A stretch of DNA of 64,000 bases, from assembly GCA_945862065.1 (NCBI GenBank), contig CAMAWT010000005.1, positions 83,983 through 147,982 of the forward strand, written 5' to 3'. The DNA is from Flavobacterium psychrophilum (GTDB taxonomy: Bacteria; Bacteroidota; Bacteroidia; Flavobacteriales; Flavobacteriaceae). Below the pieces are notes generated by a model. It was not told where the DNA came from, ran no database searches, and was given only the letters and a program-made list of their open reading frames with translations. Positions 35,096 to 44,151 of the stretch are shown here, one piece after another. Positions within the stretch are counted from its first letter, which is position 1; each line of letters begins with the position of its first letter. The translations under genes and the position numbers were made by a program.

Positions 35096-35773
35096 ATGAT
35101 AGATAATTTGAAAAAAATATTAAACGAAGATCAAGATCCAAAGGCTATTGAAAAAATTACTTCAAAGTTGAATAATCTTTTAATGTCTAATGAAGAAATT
35201 GGTTACATTGCGGTACAAAAAAAGCCAGCTGTAACGATTTTACCAGATAGTATTGTGGTTACCAATAAAAGAATTATCCTTTGTAAGCCAAAAAACCTAG
35301 GACTTTCGATGGAATTTATTGATAATGATTGGTCGGATATTACTGCTAGTTTTGTAAAAGAAGGTATTTTAGGTTCAGATTTCACCTATACAACCAAGTC
35401 AGATATTACACATACCGTAGATTATTTGCCAAAAAACCAAGCCAGAAAATTGTACACTTATGCAAAAGAACAATTAGATTTGATGAAAAATGGCGCATCA
35501 ACAAGTACTTATGCAACATCTACAGAGCCAATAACTGAAATTGAAGAATTTGAAACAGAAGAAGTTACAGATTTTGCTGAAATAATTTCAGAAGCACCTT
35601 CAACTACTTTGGAAGTGAGTAATGCAACAATTCATTCCGAAAACCCATTATCACAATTATCAAAAGAAGAATTATTTGACAAACTTCAAAATTATAAAAA
35701 GTTGTTAGACAATGGTTTAATTCTACAAGGCGAATATGACCGATTGAAAAATGAAATTGTAGGATTGCTATAA
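35096..35773 (+). CDS. PH-domain protein with C-terminal SHOCT motif
   Basis: The 225-residue cytoplasmic protein has no signal peptide or membrane helix. Residues ~30-125 form a bacterial PH-like domain (GYIAVQKKPAVTILPDSIVVTNKRIILCKPK). A low-complexity acidic linker follows (~130-185). The last ~30 residues form a SHOCT helical hairpin (SKEELFDKLQNYKKLLDNGLILQGEYDRLKNEIVGLL region). SHOCT motifs commonly assist oligomerisation or membrane contact; the specific role is unknown. The nuclease gene follows 13 bp later. Confidence 0.85.
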   Translation: MIDNLKKILNEDQDPKAIEKITSKLNNLLMSNEEIGYIAVQKKPAVTILPDSIVVTNKRIILCKPKNLGLSMEFIDNDWSDITASFVKEGILGSDFTYTTKSDITHTVDYLPKNQARKLYTYAKEQLDLMKNGASTSTYATSTEPITEIEEFETEEVTDFAEIISEAPSTTLEVSNATIHSENPLSQLSKEELFDKLQNYKKLLDNGLILQGEYDRLKNEIVGLL

Positions 35774-35786
35774 AAATGTTTTATAA

Positions 35787-36578
35787 ATGAAATATACGCC
35801 AAAATTTTTACTATTAATAGGTATTGTTTTTATATCAGCTTGTAAGTTAGAACCAAAAGCTGCAAAGCAAGAACTTGTTTCGGATAAGATTGTATCAGAA
35901 ACAATTGATTTATTACCCAAATCAACAACAAATCAAGTTATTAAACATACATATTACACGCTTTCATATATTGAAAAATATGAACAAGCAGAATGGGTTG
36001 CCTACCAATTAAAACCGCAAAGTTCTCAAAATCAACATTTTGAAAGACCTTTTTTTATTCAAGATGAAAAGGTTAGTACGCAATCTGCAGATTGGAAAAA
36101 TTATCGAAAATCGGGTTATGATAAAGGTCATTTGTGTGCCGCAGCGGATATGAAATTCTCTAAATCAGCTTTCGATGATACTTTTTTAACTTCAAATGTT
36201 TCCCCTCAAAAACATGATTTTAACGAAGGAATCTGGAACCGATTGGAGCAAAAAACAAGGTATTGGGCAACCAAATACAACGGTGTTTATGTAGTTACGG
36301 GCGGTGTTTTATCGGATGATTTAAAAACGATAGGTAAAGAAAATGTTGCAGTACCGAATTACTTTTATAAAATAATTTTGAAAGAAACGAACCATAAAAA
36401 AGCCATCATTGCATTTTTAGTTCCTGCAAAAGACAGCAATGAACCGTTGTATAATTTTGTGACTACAGTTGATAACATCGAAAAAATAACAGGCATTGAT
36501 TTTTTTCCAAACCTTCAAGACACAATGGAAAACACTTTAGAGAAATCAGACGATTACAAATCTTGGAGTTTTAATTAA
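35787..36578 (+). CDS. DNA/RNA non-specific endonuclease, lipoprotein
   Basis: The 263-residue protein has a lipoprotein signal with lipobox FISAC, so it is predicted to be membrane-anchored outside the cytoplasm. The NUC domain has the catalytic motif as DKGHLCAAADM (DRGH variant with Lys), with metal-binding Asn in TSNVSPQKHDFNEGIWNRLE and VVTGGVL later. Length is normal. Possible roles are nutrient scavenging or removal of extracellular nucleic acid. No immunity gene is visible nearby. Confidence 0.93.
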   Translation: MKYTPKFLLLIGIVFISACKLEPKAAKQELVSDKIVSETIDLLPKSTTNQVIKHTYYTLSYIEKYEQAEWVAYQLKPQSSQNQHFERPFFIQDEKVSTQSADWKNYRKSGYDKGHLCAAADMKFSKSAFDDTFLTSNVSPQKHDFNEGIWNRLEQKTRYWATKYNGVYVVTGGVLSDDLKTIGKENVAVPNYFYKIILKETNHKKAIIAFLVPAKDSNEPLYNFVTTVDNIEKITGIDFFPNLQDTMENTLEKSDDYKSWSFN

Positions 36579-36583
36579 TTTGG

Positions 36584-36720
36584 GCGTGTCCGTGTTGCAC
36601 AAGTTTTAGTTTAAAAAAATCATTTATCTTGGCAACACGGTCGCGTTTTCCGCTGTATCTTTTTAAAAATTTCAAGAAAAATGAAATTTTTAAAAAGGAT
36701 GCCGCTTCAACCGCTCACGC
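36584..36720 (-). ncRNA. Structured intergenic element, class 2 copy 2 (three-way junction)
   Basis: Read on the minus strand: closing helix GCGTG (36720-36716) with CACGC (36588-36584). The main hairpin opens GCG-G-TT-GA-A-GC, pairs with GCGGAAAACGC, and has a long inner stem ATCCTTTTTAAAAATTTC. The second hairpin is CCGTGTTGC/GCAACACGG (36640-36632 with 36598-36590). Every helix matches the copy at 6008 by position while differing in sequence. It begins two bases after the rodA stop codon, so it could form the 3' end of the mre/mrd transcript. Confidence 0.68.
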
Positions 36721-36722
36721 AA

Positions 36723-37988
36723 TTACCACTCATTCACTTTGTTAGCATCCATTTTCAAGAATATGAAAAGCAATATTGTAAAACCCCAAAGTCCAGATCC
36801 TCCATACGAAAAGAACGGTAGGGGCACACCAATAGTAGGGAAAATCCCAATAACCATGGCTATGTTTACAAAAAAATGGATAAATAAAATGCCCGCAACA
36901 CAATACCCATACACCCTGCTAAACTTTGTTTTCTGCCGTTCAGATAAGTAGATAACGCGTAATATTAAACCAACAAATAAACCAATTACAAAAAGAGATC
37001 CTACAAATCCCCATTCTTCACCAACGGTAGAAAATATGTAATCTGTATGCTGTTCAGGAACAAAACCACCTTTTGTTTGAGTTCCTTCCAAATAGCCTTT
37101 TCCAAACCATCCCCCAGAACCTATTGCTATTTCAGATTGATCCGTATTATATCCAGTTCCTTTCAAGTCCACTTCTTTACCTAGCAATATATTGAATCGA
37201 TCTCGGTGATGTTGTTGAAAAACATTTTCAAAAACATAATTTACAGAAAAACTAAAACCAGATACAATAAGTAATAATAGCAAACTTAATATGATATTTC
37301 GATTTGCAACTCTACTTCTAAAATAATTTATTACTAATAACCCAACTGTTATTCCAATGATAATAAAAGGATTGTTAAAAGCTAGTGTTAAAATAAAAAG
37401 TACTATTGCTATAAAGCCCGTCCAAACAAACCAACTTGGCAGCCCCTCTCTGTATAAAACCAAAACAAAGGCACTGTAAATTAATGCGCTTCCTGGATCT
37501 GGCTGAGGTAATATCAATAAAACAGGAAGCAGAATTATTAATATTGCTTGAATCTGTCTGTTAACTTCTTTTAAATTTACTTGGACATCACTTAAATATT
37601 TAGCCAAAGCTAATGAAGTAGCTGCTTTTGCAAATTCGGAGGGTTGCAATGTAAATCCGCCAATTCCATACCAACAACGTTGACCCCCAATGGTTTTACC
37701 AAAAGCAAACAATCCTATTAATGTGATGAGGGAGATAATAAAAATAATGATTGAAAATTTTTCATAAAACTTGGTGTCAACAGAAAGTATTACAAATACT
37801 AAAGGAATTGTAAAAAATATAAATAATAATTGCTTACCATAAATTTGGGTAAAATCTATTAATGCATTAGAATCGGCATTTGATGAGAGAGAAGAGGAAT
37901 AAATGTTTAGCCATCCCATAATAACTAGACAAATGTAAATTATTACACTTATCCAATCAATATTACTAATAACATTTTGATTTTTCAT
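36723..37988 (-). CDS. rodA: Rod shape-determining protein RodA (SEDS glycosyltransferase)
   Basis: The 421-residue protein has about ten membrane helices. SEDS proteins polymerise lipid II into glycan strands for lateral wall growth, working with PBP2. Family marks: GGQRCWYGIGGFTLQPSEFAK, LPQPDPGSALIY, the periplasmic loop PEQHTDYIFSTVGEEWGF (with the essential Asp of SEDS proteins) and PTIGVPLPFFSYGGSG. It is last in purH-mreBCD-mrdA-rodA, 20 bp after mrdA. The stop abuts a structured element. Confidence 0.97.
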   Translation of the reverse strand: MKNQNVISNIDWISVIIYICLVIMGWLNIYSSSLSSNADSNALIDFTQIYGKQLLFIFFTIPLVFVILSVDTKFYEKFSIIIFIISLITLIGLFAFGKTIGGQRCWYGIGGFTLQPSEFAKAATSLALAKYLSDVQVNLKEVNRQIQAILIILLPVLLILPQPDPGSALIYSAFVLVLYREGLPSWFVWTGFIAIVLFILTLAFNNPFIIIGITVGLLVINYFRSRVANRNIILSLLLLLIVSGFSFSVNYVFENVFQQHHRDRFNILLGKEVDLKGTGYNTDQSEIAIGSGGWFGKGYLEGTQTKGGFVPEQHTDYIFSTVGEEWGFVGSLFVIGLFVGLILRVIYLSERQKTKFSRVYGYCVAGILFIHFFVNIAMVIGIFPTIGVPLPFFSYGGSGLWGFTILLFIFLKMDANKVNEW

Positions 37989-38008
37989 CTTAAATTTTTG
38001 CTAACTGA

Positions 38009-39931
38009 TTATTTAGGTAAAGTATCTTTTGAAATTTTATTTTTTTCTAAACTATCCAATTTTTTTGTTTTAATAAATGCAATGCTGTCTTGTTTTTTTC
38101 TTGGCAATAGTTTTTCATATTGTCCTTGTAAACTACCGTTTAGCATTCTATTTTCAAGATCAATGCGCGTAATTTTTTTCTTAAGATATTTCTCAATCAT
38201 TAACGATGTAATAGGACCTGCCCATCTTTTCCCCCAATAACCATTTTCTACATAAACAGCTATAGCAATTTTCGGATTTTCTTTTGGTGCAAAAGCCACA
38301 AAAATAGAGTGATCTTGCAGTTTCACTCGTTGTCCGTTCACTCGTAAGAAGTTTTCAGCAGTTCCGGTTTTTCCACAAATATCTATTCCAACTACGTTTA
38401 AACCATGTGCTGTACCAAAATTGTAAACATCATATAAACCATTGATTACAGGTTCAAAATATTTTCTATCAATGGTAGTCATGTGCTTGGTTCTAAAGCT
38501 TTTGTCAATGACATTACCTTCAATTTTTTTGATAATGTGAGGAGTATAAAAATAGCCTCTATTGGCAACTGTCGCCATCATATTTGCTAATTGTATAGGT
38601 GTCATCAAAATTTCTCCCTGCCCAATAGAATTAGAAATGATGGTTTTTTCATTCCAACCCAAACCATTGTATAATTTTTTGTATGTTTTAGAATTTGGTA
38701 TACTTCCCGCTTTTCCAATTGGCAAATCGGTTCCCATATACGCTCCAAGTCCAAAGCTTTCAACGTGTTTTGCCCATACATCAACACCCTTAGATGGTTT
38801 TTTGTATTTTTTTATAATATTCATAAAAACATTTGCAAAATAGGTGTTACATGAATTATAAATACCATTGTGTAACATGGATATGCCTGAATCGTGACAT
38901 TTCATAAATCTTCCTCTTGCATAACTAAATCCATGATGACACACAAAAGAAGTTTGTTCATTGATAACTTCTTCTTGAAGCCCTATAAGTGCAGTGATTA
39001 TTTTAAAAGGAGAACCCGGAGGGTATTCGGCCAAAAGCCCTCTGTCATACAAAGGTTTAGCAATTGAATCACGGTATAATTTAGTGTAATTTTTAGACCG
39101 TTGTCTTCCAACCAAAATTGATGGATTGTAGGATGGAGCCGTAACTAGTGCCAATATTTCCCCTGTTTTTGGTTCAATTGCAACAATACCTCCCCATTTG
39201 TTTATCATTAATTCTTCCCCATATTTTTGTAGTTCAGCATCAATAGTCAACGTTAAATCTTTCCCTTGCTTGGCAATGGTGTCGTATTTTCCTTCTTTGT
39301 AAGATCCAATTTCTCTGTTGAATTTGTCTTTTAATATGTATTTAACACCTTTTTGACCTCTTAAATAAGTTTCATAACTCTCTTCAACTCCTTGTTTTCC
39401 AATCAAATCACCACCCACATAGTAAGGATTTTTTTTTATGATTTTTTCATTAACTTGAGTAATAAATCCAAATATATTGGATCCATGTTCAAATTGGTAG
39501 TCTCTTAAAGCTCTTTTTTGAATGTAGAACCCTTCAAATTTTCTTACTTTTTCTTGAAAAGCTGCGTATTCTAATTTATTTAGTTGCCCCAAAAATACCG
39601 AAGGAAGCATTGGGCTGTATATTTTGGCTTTAGCCATTCTTTCATCAAAATATTCTTTAGTGATATCTAACAACTTGCAGAATACGAGGGTATCGATATT
39701 TTCTACATCTCTTGGAATCACCATTACATCATATGACGGCTGATTGGCAACTAAAAGTTTATTATTCCTGTCATAAATATAACCCCTTTCTGGATAGTCA
39801 TATTTTATTTTTATGGCATTATTTTCAGATTTCAGTTTGAATGATTCATCAATAATTTGTAAAATAAAAAGTCTTAAAATCAGTAAAACAGCACCAATTA
39901 TTACTATTGAAGGGAGTAAGACTTTTCTCAT
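38009..39931 (-). CDS. mrdA: Penicillin-binding protein 2
   Basis: The 640-residue class B transpeptidase has an N-terminal membrane anchor (MRKVLLPSIVIIGAVLLILRLFIL), a pedestal domain (~50-230), then the catalytic domain with SxxK as PPGSPFKI (~residues 306-313), SxN as YNSCNTY and KTG as CGKTGTAEN. It crosslinks peptidoglycan during elongation together with RodA. The start overlaps mreD by 4 bp. Long lysine-rich C-terminal tail of ~40 residues. Confidence 0.97.
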   Translation of the reverse strand: MRKVLLPSIVIIGAVLLILRLFILQIIDESFKLKSENNAIKIKYDYPERGYIYDRNNKLLVANQPSYDVMVIPRDVENIDTLVFCKLLDITKEYFDERMAKAKIYSPMLPSVFLGQLNKLEYAAFQEKVRKFEGFYIQKRALRDYQFEHGSNIFGFITQVNEKIIKKNPYYVGGDLIGKQGVEESYETYLRGQKGVKYILKDKFNREIGSYKEGKYDTIAKQGKDLTLTIDAELQKYGEELMINKWGGIVAIEPKTGEILALVTAPSYNPSILVGRQRSKNYTKLYRDSIAKPLYDRGLLAEYPPGSPFKIITALIGLQEEVINEQTSFVCHHGFSYARGRFMKCHDSGISMLHNGIYNSCNTYFANVFMNIIKKYKKPSKGVDVWAKHVESFGLGAYMGTDLPIGKAGSIPNSKTYKKLYNGLGWNEKTIISNSIGQGEILMTPIQLANMMATVANRGYFYTPHIIKKIEGNVIDKSFRTKHMTTIDRKYFEPVINGLYDVYNFGTAHGLNVVGIDICGKTGTAENFLRVNGQRVKLQDHSIFVAFAPKENPKIAIAVYVENGYWGKRWAGPITSLMIEKYLKKKITRIDLENRMLNGSLQGQYEKLLPRKKQDSIAFIKTKKLDSLEKNKISKDTLPK

Positions 39932-40434
39932 CGTTTTATTGGTTTTATTAAATAAATAATTAAAATACTCAAAACGGTTGTGAAAACGGTACTAATTAAA
40001 GTTCGTAAAATAATATCCCAAATAGAATAAATTGTAAAAACTTCTAAAACAAATAAAGTAAAGTGATGTAAAATTACAGAAAGTAAGATAAACGTAAATC
40101 TTTCTAAAGTTAATTTATTATTTATTCTAACTGTTTGATATTCATAGCTTAATCCAAAAGTAAATTTAAACAATACGGGTCTATAATACGCAAGAATAAC
40201 ACACGCAGCCGTATGAACACCGCCAGTATTCCAGAATAAATCCATTATAAGTCCTAGAAAAAAAGCAGAAACTAACAAACTATTTTTATTTCCATTTACA
40301 GGATATAGTATAATAAATAGGATATAGGGAAACGGATTGATGAATCCTAGAAAGTTGATATTATTGAATACAAGGACTTGTGCCGCAAGCAGCAGAATGA
40401 ATCGACTAAGATTGTATAACAACGTGCTATTCAT
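39928..40434 (-). CDS. mreD: Rod shape-determining protein MreD
   Basis: The 168-residue integral membrane protein has about five or six helices (LLLAAQVLVFNNINFLGFINPFPYILFIILYP). It is identified by size, topology and position between mreC and mrdA. It overlaps mrdA by 4 bp and mreC by 8 bp, indicating tight translational coupling. Confidence 0.92.
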   Translation of the reverse strand: MNSTLLYNLSRFILLLAAQVLVFNNINFLGFINPFPYILFIILYPVNGNKNSLLVSAFFLGLIMDLFWNTGGVHTAACVILAYYRPVLFKFTFGLSYEYQTVRINNKLTLERFTFILLSVILHHFTLFVLEVFTIYSIWDIILRTLISTVFTTVLSILIIYLIKPIKR

Positions 40435-41254
40435 CTTTTTTGATAGTTTTTTCTAATTCTTCAATTTCTTTTTTATCCTTGTTTTTAATGATATACACAT
40501 GTCCTAAACTTGTCATATCATTAAATAATTTCACATTGATTGTAAAAAAATTAGTTTCATTATCGATGTAAATTTTATCAATGGTACCAATATTAATATT
40601 TTCTGGAAAAATGGTAGATTGGCTTCCCGTTACAACGGTATCGCCTTTTCGAACTGATGCCAATCTTGGCACATCAATGAGTTGAACAAACCCAGTGCTT
40701 TTAGCGTTCCAGATTAAAGTTCCAAAGTGATTGGACTTCTTTATTTTGGCATTTATTTGAGATTTTGTATTCAAAATACTTATAACTGTTGCATATTTTG
40801 ACGAAATAGTTTCTGTTATTCCAACTATTCCAGCGCTATTAATAACACCCATATCAGGAGCAATTCCTTGTTTTTCTCCTGCATCAATCGTTAAGAAGTT
40901 TTCGTGAACACTGTAAGAGTTTTTAATGACCTTAGCAATAACTAAATCCGTTTTTTTGACCCCTTTTATAGAATCAATAGCTATGGTTTTTGTGGTGTCT
41001 TGAATGTTGATTAAAAGGCTTTTCAGTCGCGCATTTTCAAATGCAAGTTCCTCATTTTTAGTCTTTAAATCAAGGTATTCGTTAATAGCATTTACTTCTG
41101 CATAGATGCCACCTGTAAAAAAATTAGCAGAACTAATTACCTTACTTTTATGATACGAATGGGAGTCTATAGTTAACCAAATAGCAAATATCATAAGCAG
41201 CAAAAACAGCATTCTATGGCTGTTTTTAATAATATAACTTATTATTTGCTGCAT
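40427..41254 (-). CDS. mreC: Rod shape-determining protein MreC
   Basis: The 275-residue bitopic periplasmic protein has one N-terminal membrane helix (~11-30), a coiled coil (~55-85; EYLDLKTKNEELAFENARLKSLL) and the MreC beta domain (VIKNSYSVHENFLTIDAGEKQGIAPDMGVIN, GTLIWN...VPRLASVRKGDTVVTGSQSTIFPENINIG). It links cytoplasmic MreB to PBP2/RodA. The C-terminus is short and charged. Confidence 0.96.
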   Translation of the reverse strand: MQQIISYIIKNSHRMLFLLLMIFAIWLTIDSHSYHKSKVISSANFFTGGIYAEVNAINEYLDLKTKNEELAFENARLKSLLINIQDTTKTIAIDSIKGVKKTDLVIAKVIKNSYSVHENFLTIDAGEKQGIAPDMGVINSAGIVGITETISSKYATVISILNTKSQINAKIKKSNHFGTLIWNAKSTGFVQLIDVPRLASVRKGDTVVTGSQSTIFPENINIGTIDKIYIDNETNFFTINVKLFNDMTSLGHVYIIKNKDKKEIEELEKTIKKDE

Positions 41255-41290
41255 TTTATTTTTCTATAATATATTGATAATTTACTTTAC

Positions 41291-42319
41291 TTATTTGATA
41301 AGAATACTTCTAAACTGAGGAATGTTTTTAAGTGCTATACCTGTTCCTCTTACAACGGCTTTCAAAGGGTCTTCTGCAATATATACAGGAAGATCTGTTT
41401 TTAATGAAATACGTTTGTCAAGGCCTCTCAACATAGATCCACCGCCCGCTAAATAAATACCTGTATTGTATATATCGGCAGCTAATTCAGGTGGCGTTTG
41501 CGATAATGTTTCCATGATAGCATCTTCAATACGTTGGATAGATTTGTCAAGTGCTTTTGCAATTTCTCTAAACGACACTTCTACTTGTTTAGGCTTCCCG
41601 GTTAGTAAATCTCTTCCTTGTACCGACATATCTTCTGGAGGTGAATCTAATTGATCTGTTGCAGCACCTACAGTAATTTTTATTTTCTCAGCAGATGTTT
41701 CTCCTACAAATAAGTTGTGTTGGGTTCTCATATAATAAATGATGTCGTTTGTAAAAACATCACCTGCAATTTTTACAGATTTATCACATACAATTCCTCC
41801 CAATGCAATTACTGCAATTTCAGTAGTTCCTCCACCAATATCAACAATCATATTTCCTTTTGGTTGCATGATGTCAATTCCAATTCCGATTGCTGCCGCC
41901 ATCGGTTCGTGAATTAAGTAAACTTCTTTACCATTTACACGTTCACAAGATTCTTTTACAGCACGCATTTCTACTTCTGTAATTCCGGATGGAATACAAA
42001 CAACCATGCGAAGTGCGGGTTGAAATATTTTTTTCTTTAATGCAGGAATACTTTTGATAAACATTTTTATCATCTGCTCTGAAGCATCAAAATCTGCAAT
42101 AACCCCATCTTTCAAAGGACGAATGGTTTTTATGTTTTCATGGGTTTTACCTTGCATCAAATTTGCCTCATTACCAACAGCAATGATTCTGCCAGTAATT
42201 CTATCTCTAGCTACTATAGATGGGCTATCAATAACAACTTTTCCGTTGTGTATAATTAATGTATTAGCGGTACCAAGGTCAATTGCGATATCCTCGGTCA
42301 TGAAATCAAATAATCCCAT
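41291..42319 (-). CDS. mreB: Rod shape-determining protein MreB (bacterial actin)
   Basis: The 342-residue actin-fold ATPase polymerises under the membrane and guides wall synthesis. ATP-site segments: DLGTANTLI (phosphate 1), VDIGGGTTEIAVIALGG (phosphate 2) and GIYLAGGGSMLRGLD (adenosine). CIPSGITEVEMRAVKES and HEPMAAAIGIGID are also canonical. It lies 52 bp after purH and 36 bp before mreC. Confidence 0.98.
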   Translation of the reverse strand: MGLFDFMTEDIAIDLGTANTLIIHNGKVVIDSPSIVARDRITGRIIAVGNEANLMQGKTHENIKTIRPLKDGVIADFDASEQMIKMFIKSIPALKKKIFQPALRMVVCIPSGITEVEMRAVKESCERVNGKEVYLIHEPMAAAIGIGIDIMQPKGNMIVDIGGGTTEIAVIALGGIVCDKSVKIAGDVFTNDIIYYMRTQHNLFVGETSAEKIKITVGAATDQLDSPPEDMSVQGRDLLTGKPKQVEVSFREIAKALDKSIQRIEDAIMETLSQTPPELAADIYNTGIYLAGGGSMLRGLDKRISLKTDLPVYIAEDPLKAVVRGTGIALKNIPQFRSILIK

Positions 42320-42371
42320 AAGTTAGTTAAGGGTTAAAGTGTTAATAAAATTATTCACAAAGTTAAACAAA

Positions 42372-43898
42372 TTAATGTTTAAAATGACGTGTTCCTGTAA
42401 ATACCATTGCAATTTTGTTTTCATTGCAATAATCGATGCTTAATTCATCTTTGATAGACCCTCCAGGCTGAATAACAGCGGTAATTCCTGCTTCATTAGC
42501 AATGGCCACACAGTCAGGAAAAGGGAAAAAAGCATCACTTGCCATCGCTGCTCCTTTTAAATCAAATCCAAAGGCATTTGCTTTTTCAATAGCTTGTTTC
42601 AGCGCATCTACTCTAGATGTTTGTCCGGTTCCAGACGAAATTAATGTATTATTTTTCGCAAAAACAATAGTATTAGATTTTGTGTTTTTACAAATTTTAG
42701 AAGCAAACAATAAATCTTCAACTTCTTGAGCAGATGGTTCTGTTAAAGTTACCGTTTTCAAATTTTCTGCAGCATCGGTTACATTATTTCTTTCTTGAAC
42801 TAACAATCCGTTTAAGCAAGTTCGAATCTGTTTTTGAGGTAACTCAACTTCATTGATTGTCAAAATAATTCTATTTTTCTTTTCGGATAAAATGGTAATC
42901 GCTTCTGTATCATAACTAGGAGCAATAACTACTTCACAAAAAAGTGCGTTAATTTCATTGGCTGTAGCCAAATCTATTTTGCCATTTGCAATAAGTACGC
43001 CACCAAAAGCCGAAGTTGGGTCGCAAGCCAAAGCTGTATTATATGCCTCGAGCATAGAAGGTTTTGTTGCCAAACCACAAGCATTGTTGTGTTTTAATAT
43101 AGCAAAGGTAGGCTCGTTGTTTTTAAATTCAGCAATTAAATTCACCGCTGCATCCACATCGAGTAGGTTGTTGTATGACAATTCTTTTCCGTGTAATTTA
43201 GTAAACATAGCTTCAAAATCACCAAAGAAAAATCCTTTTTGATGTGGATTTTCGCCATATCTCAAGATTTGACCATCAGCAATACTCGTTTTTAAAATGG
43301 TTTCGTCAGTATTGAAATAATTGAAAATGGCACTATCATAATGGGAAGAAACATGAAAAGCTTTGGTTGCTAATAACTTTCTTTGCTCCAAAGTTGTAGC
43401 TCCGTTTCCTGTTGTAATCATCTCTAAAAACAAAGCATATTCTGCAACAGATGGCACAATTACTGTATCTTTAAAGTTTTTTGCAGCAGCTCTAATTAAA
43501 GAAATACCGCCAATATCAATTTTTTCAATAATATCACTTTCGGATGCACCAGAAGCAACGGTTTTTTCAAATGGATATAAGTCCACGATGACAACATCAA
43601 TTTGTGGAATATTAAATTCTTCCATTTGTTGCACATCGCTTGGATTGTCTTGTCTATTTAAAATGCCACCAAAAACTTTCGGATGTAATGTTTTTACGCG
43701 ACCTCCAAGAATGGATGGATAAGAAGTAACATCTTCTACAGGAACTACCGGAATGCCAAGATTCTTAATAAATTCTTCGGTGCCTCCAGTGGAATATAAG
43801 ATTACATTTTGTTCGTGTAAAGCTTTCACTATAGGCTCTAATCCTTCTTTTGAAAAAACAGAAATTAACGCCGATTGAATTGTTTTTGTGGTTGTCAT
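42372..43898 (-). CDS. purH: Bifunctional AICAR transformylase / IMP cyclohydrolase
   Basis: The 508-residue protein catalyses the last two steps of purine synthesis. The N-terminal MGS-like cyclohydrolase domain (~1-145) has SVFSKEGLEPIVKAL, LYSTGGTEEFI, VTSYPSILGGRVKTLHPK and DLYPFEKTVAS. The C-terminal transformylase domain has RYGENPHQKGFFF, LKHNNACGLA, DPTSAFGGV and ASDAFFPFPDCV. It heads the operon with the mre/mrd genes, as in many Bacteroidota. A near-consensus box, TACTTTCG, lies just upstream on the minus strand. Confidence 0.97.
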   Translation of the reverse strand: MTTTKTIQSALISVFSKEGLEPIVKALHEQNVILYSTGGTEEFIKNLGIPVVPVEDVTSYPSILGGRVKTLHPKVFGGILNRQDNPSDVQQMEEFNIPQIDVVIVDLYPFEKTVASGASESDIIEKIDIGGISLIRAAAKNFKDTVIVPSVAEYALFLEMITTGNGATTLEQRKLLATKAFHVSSHYDSAIFNYFNTDETILKTSIADGQILRYGENPHQKGFFFGDFEAMFTKLHGKELSYNNLLDVDAAVNLIAEFKNNEPTFAILKHNNACGLATKPSMLEAYNTALACDPTSAFGGVLIANGKIDLATANEINALFCEVVIAPSYDTEAITILSEKKNRIILTINEVELPQKQIRTCLNGLLVQERNNVTDAAENLKTVTLTEPSAQEVEDLLFASKICKNTKSNTIVFAKNNTLISSGTGQTSRVDALKQAIEKANAFGFDLKGAAMASDAFFPFPDCVAIANEAGITAVIQPGGSIKDELSIDYCNENKIAMVFTGTRHFKH

Positions 43899-44124
43899 TT
43901 TGAATTTTATTTTATACTGCGAAAGTAGTTTTTTTTCAGCTATTAATCAAATCAAAATTTGTGTTTTTTTAATTATTTTACAACCAAAAATTGGCTTGAA
44001 TTTTTTATCGTTTTGTAACTAATTTTTCTAATTTTTTTAATTTTCTAAAATAATAATTTTCTGAAAAATCGAATGTTTATTTCTATTTTTTGTAACATTC
44101 TGTGAGTTATACAAACTAATACAT

Positions 44125-44132
44125 TAAATTTG
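44125..44132 (+). promoter_or_regulatory. -7 box of the ABC permease gene
   Basis: TAAATTTG is a perfect TAnnTTTG 19 bp before the ATG. The -33 region is not clear. Confidence 0.5.
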
Positions 44133-44151
44133 AACAAAGAAAAATAAGTCT

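Noticed and set aside
44101..44151. Long -33/-7 pair before the ABC permease
   Set aside because: The nearest TTTG is 32 bp from the -7 box, too far; only the -7 box is reported.
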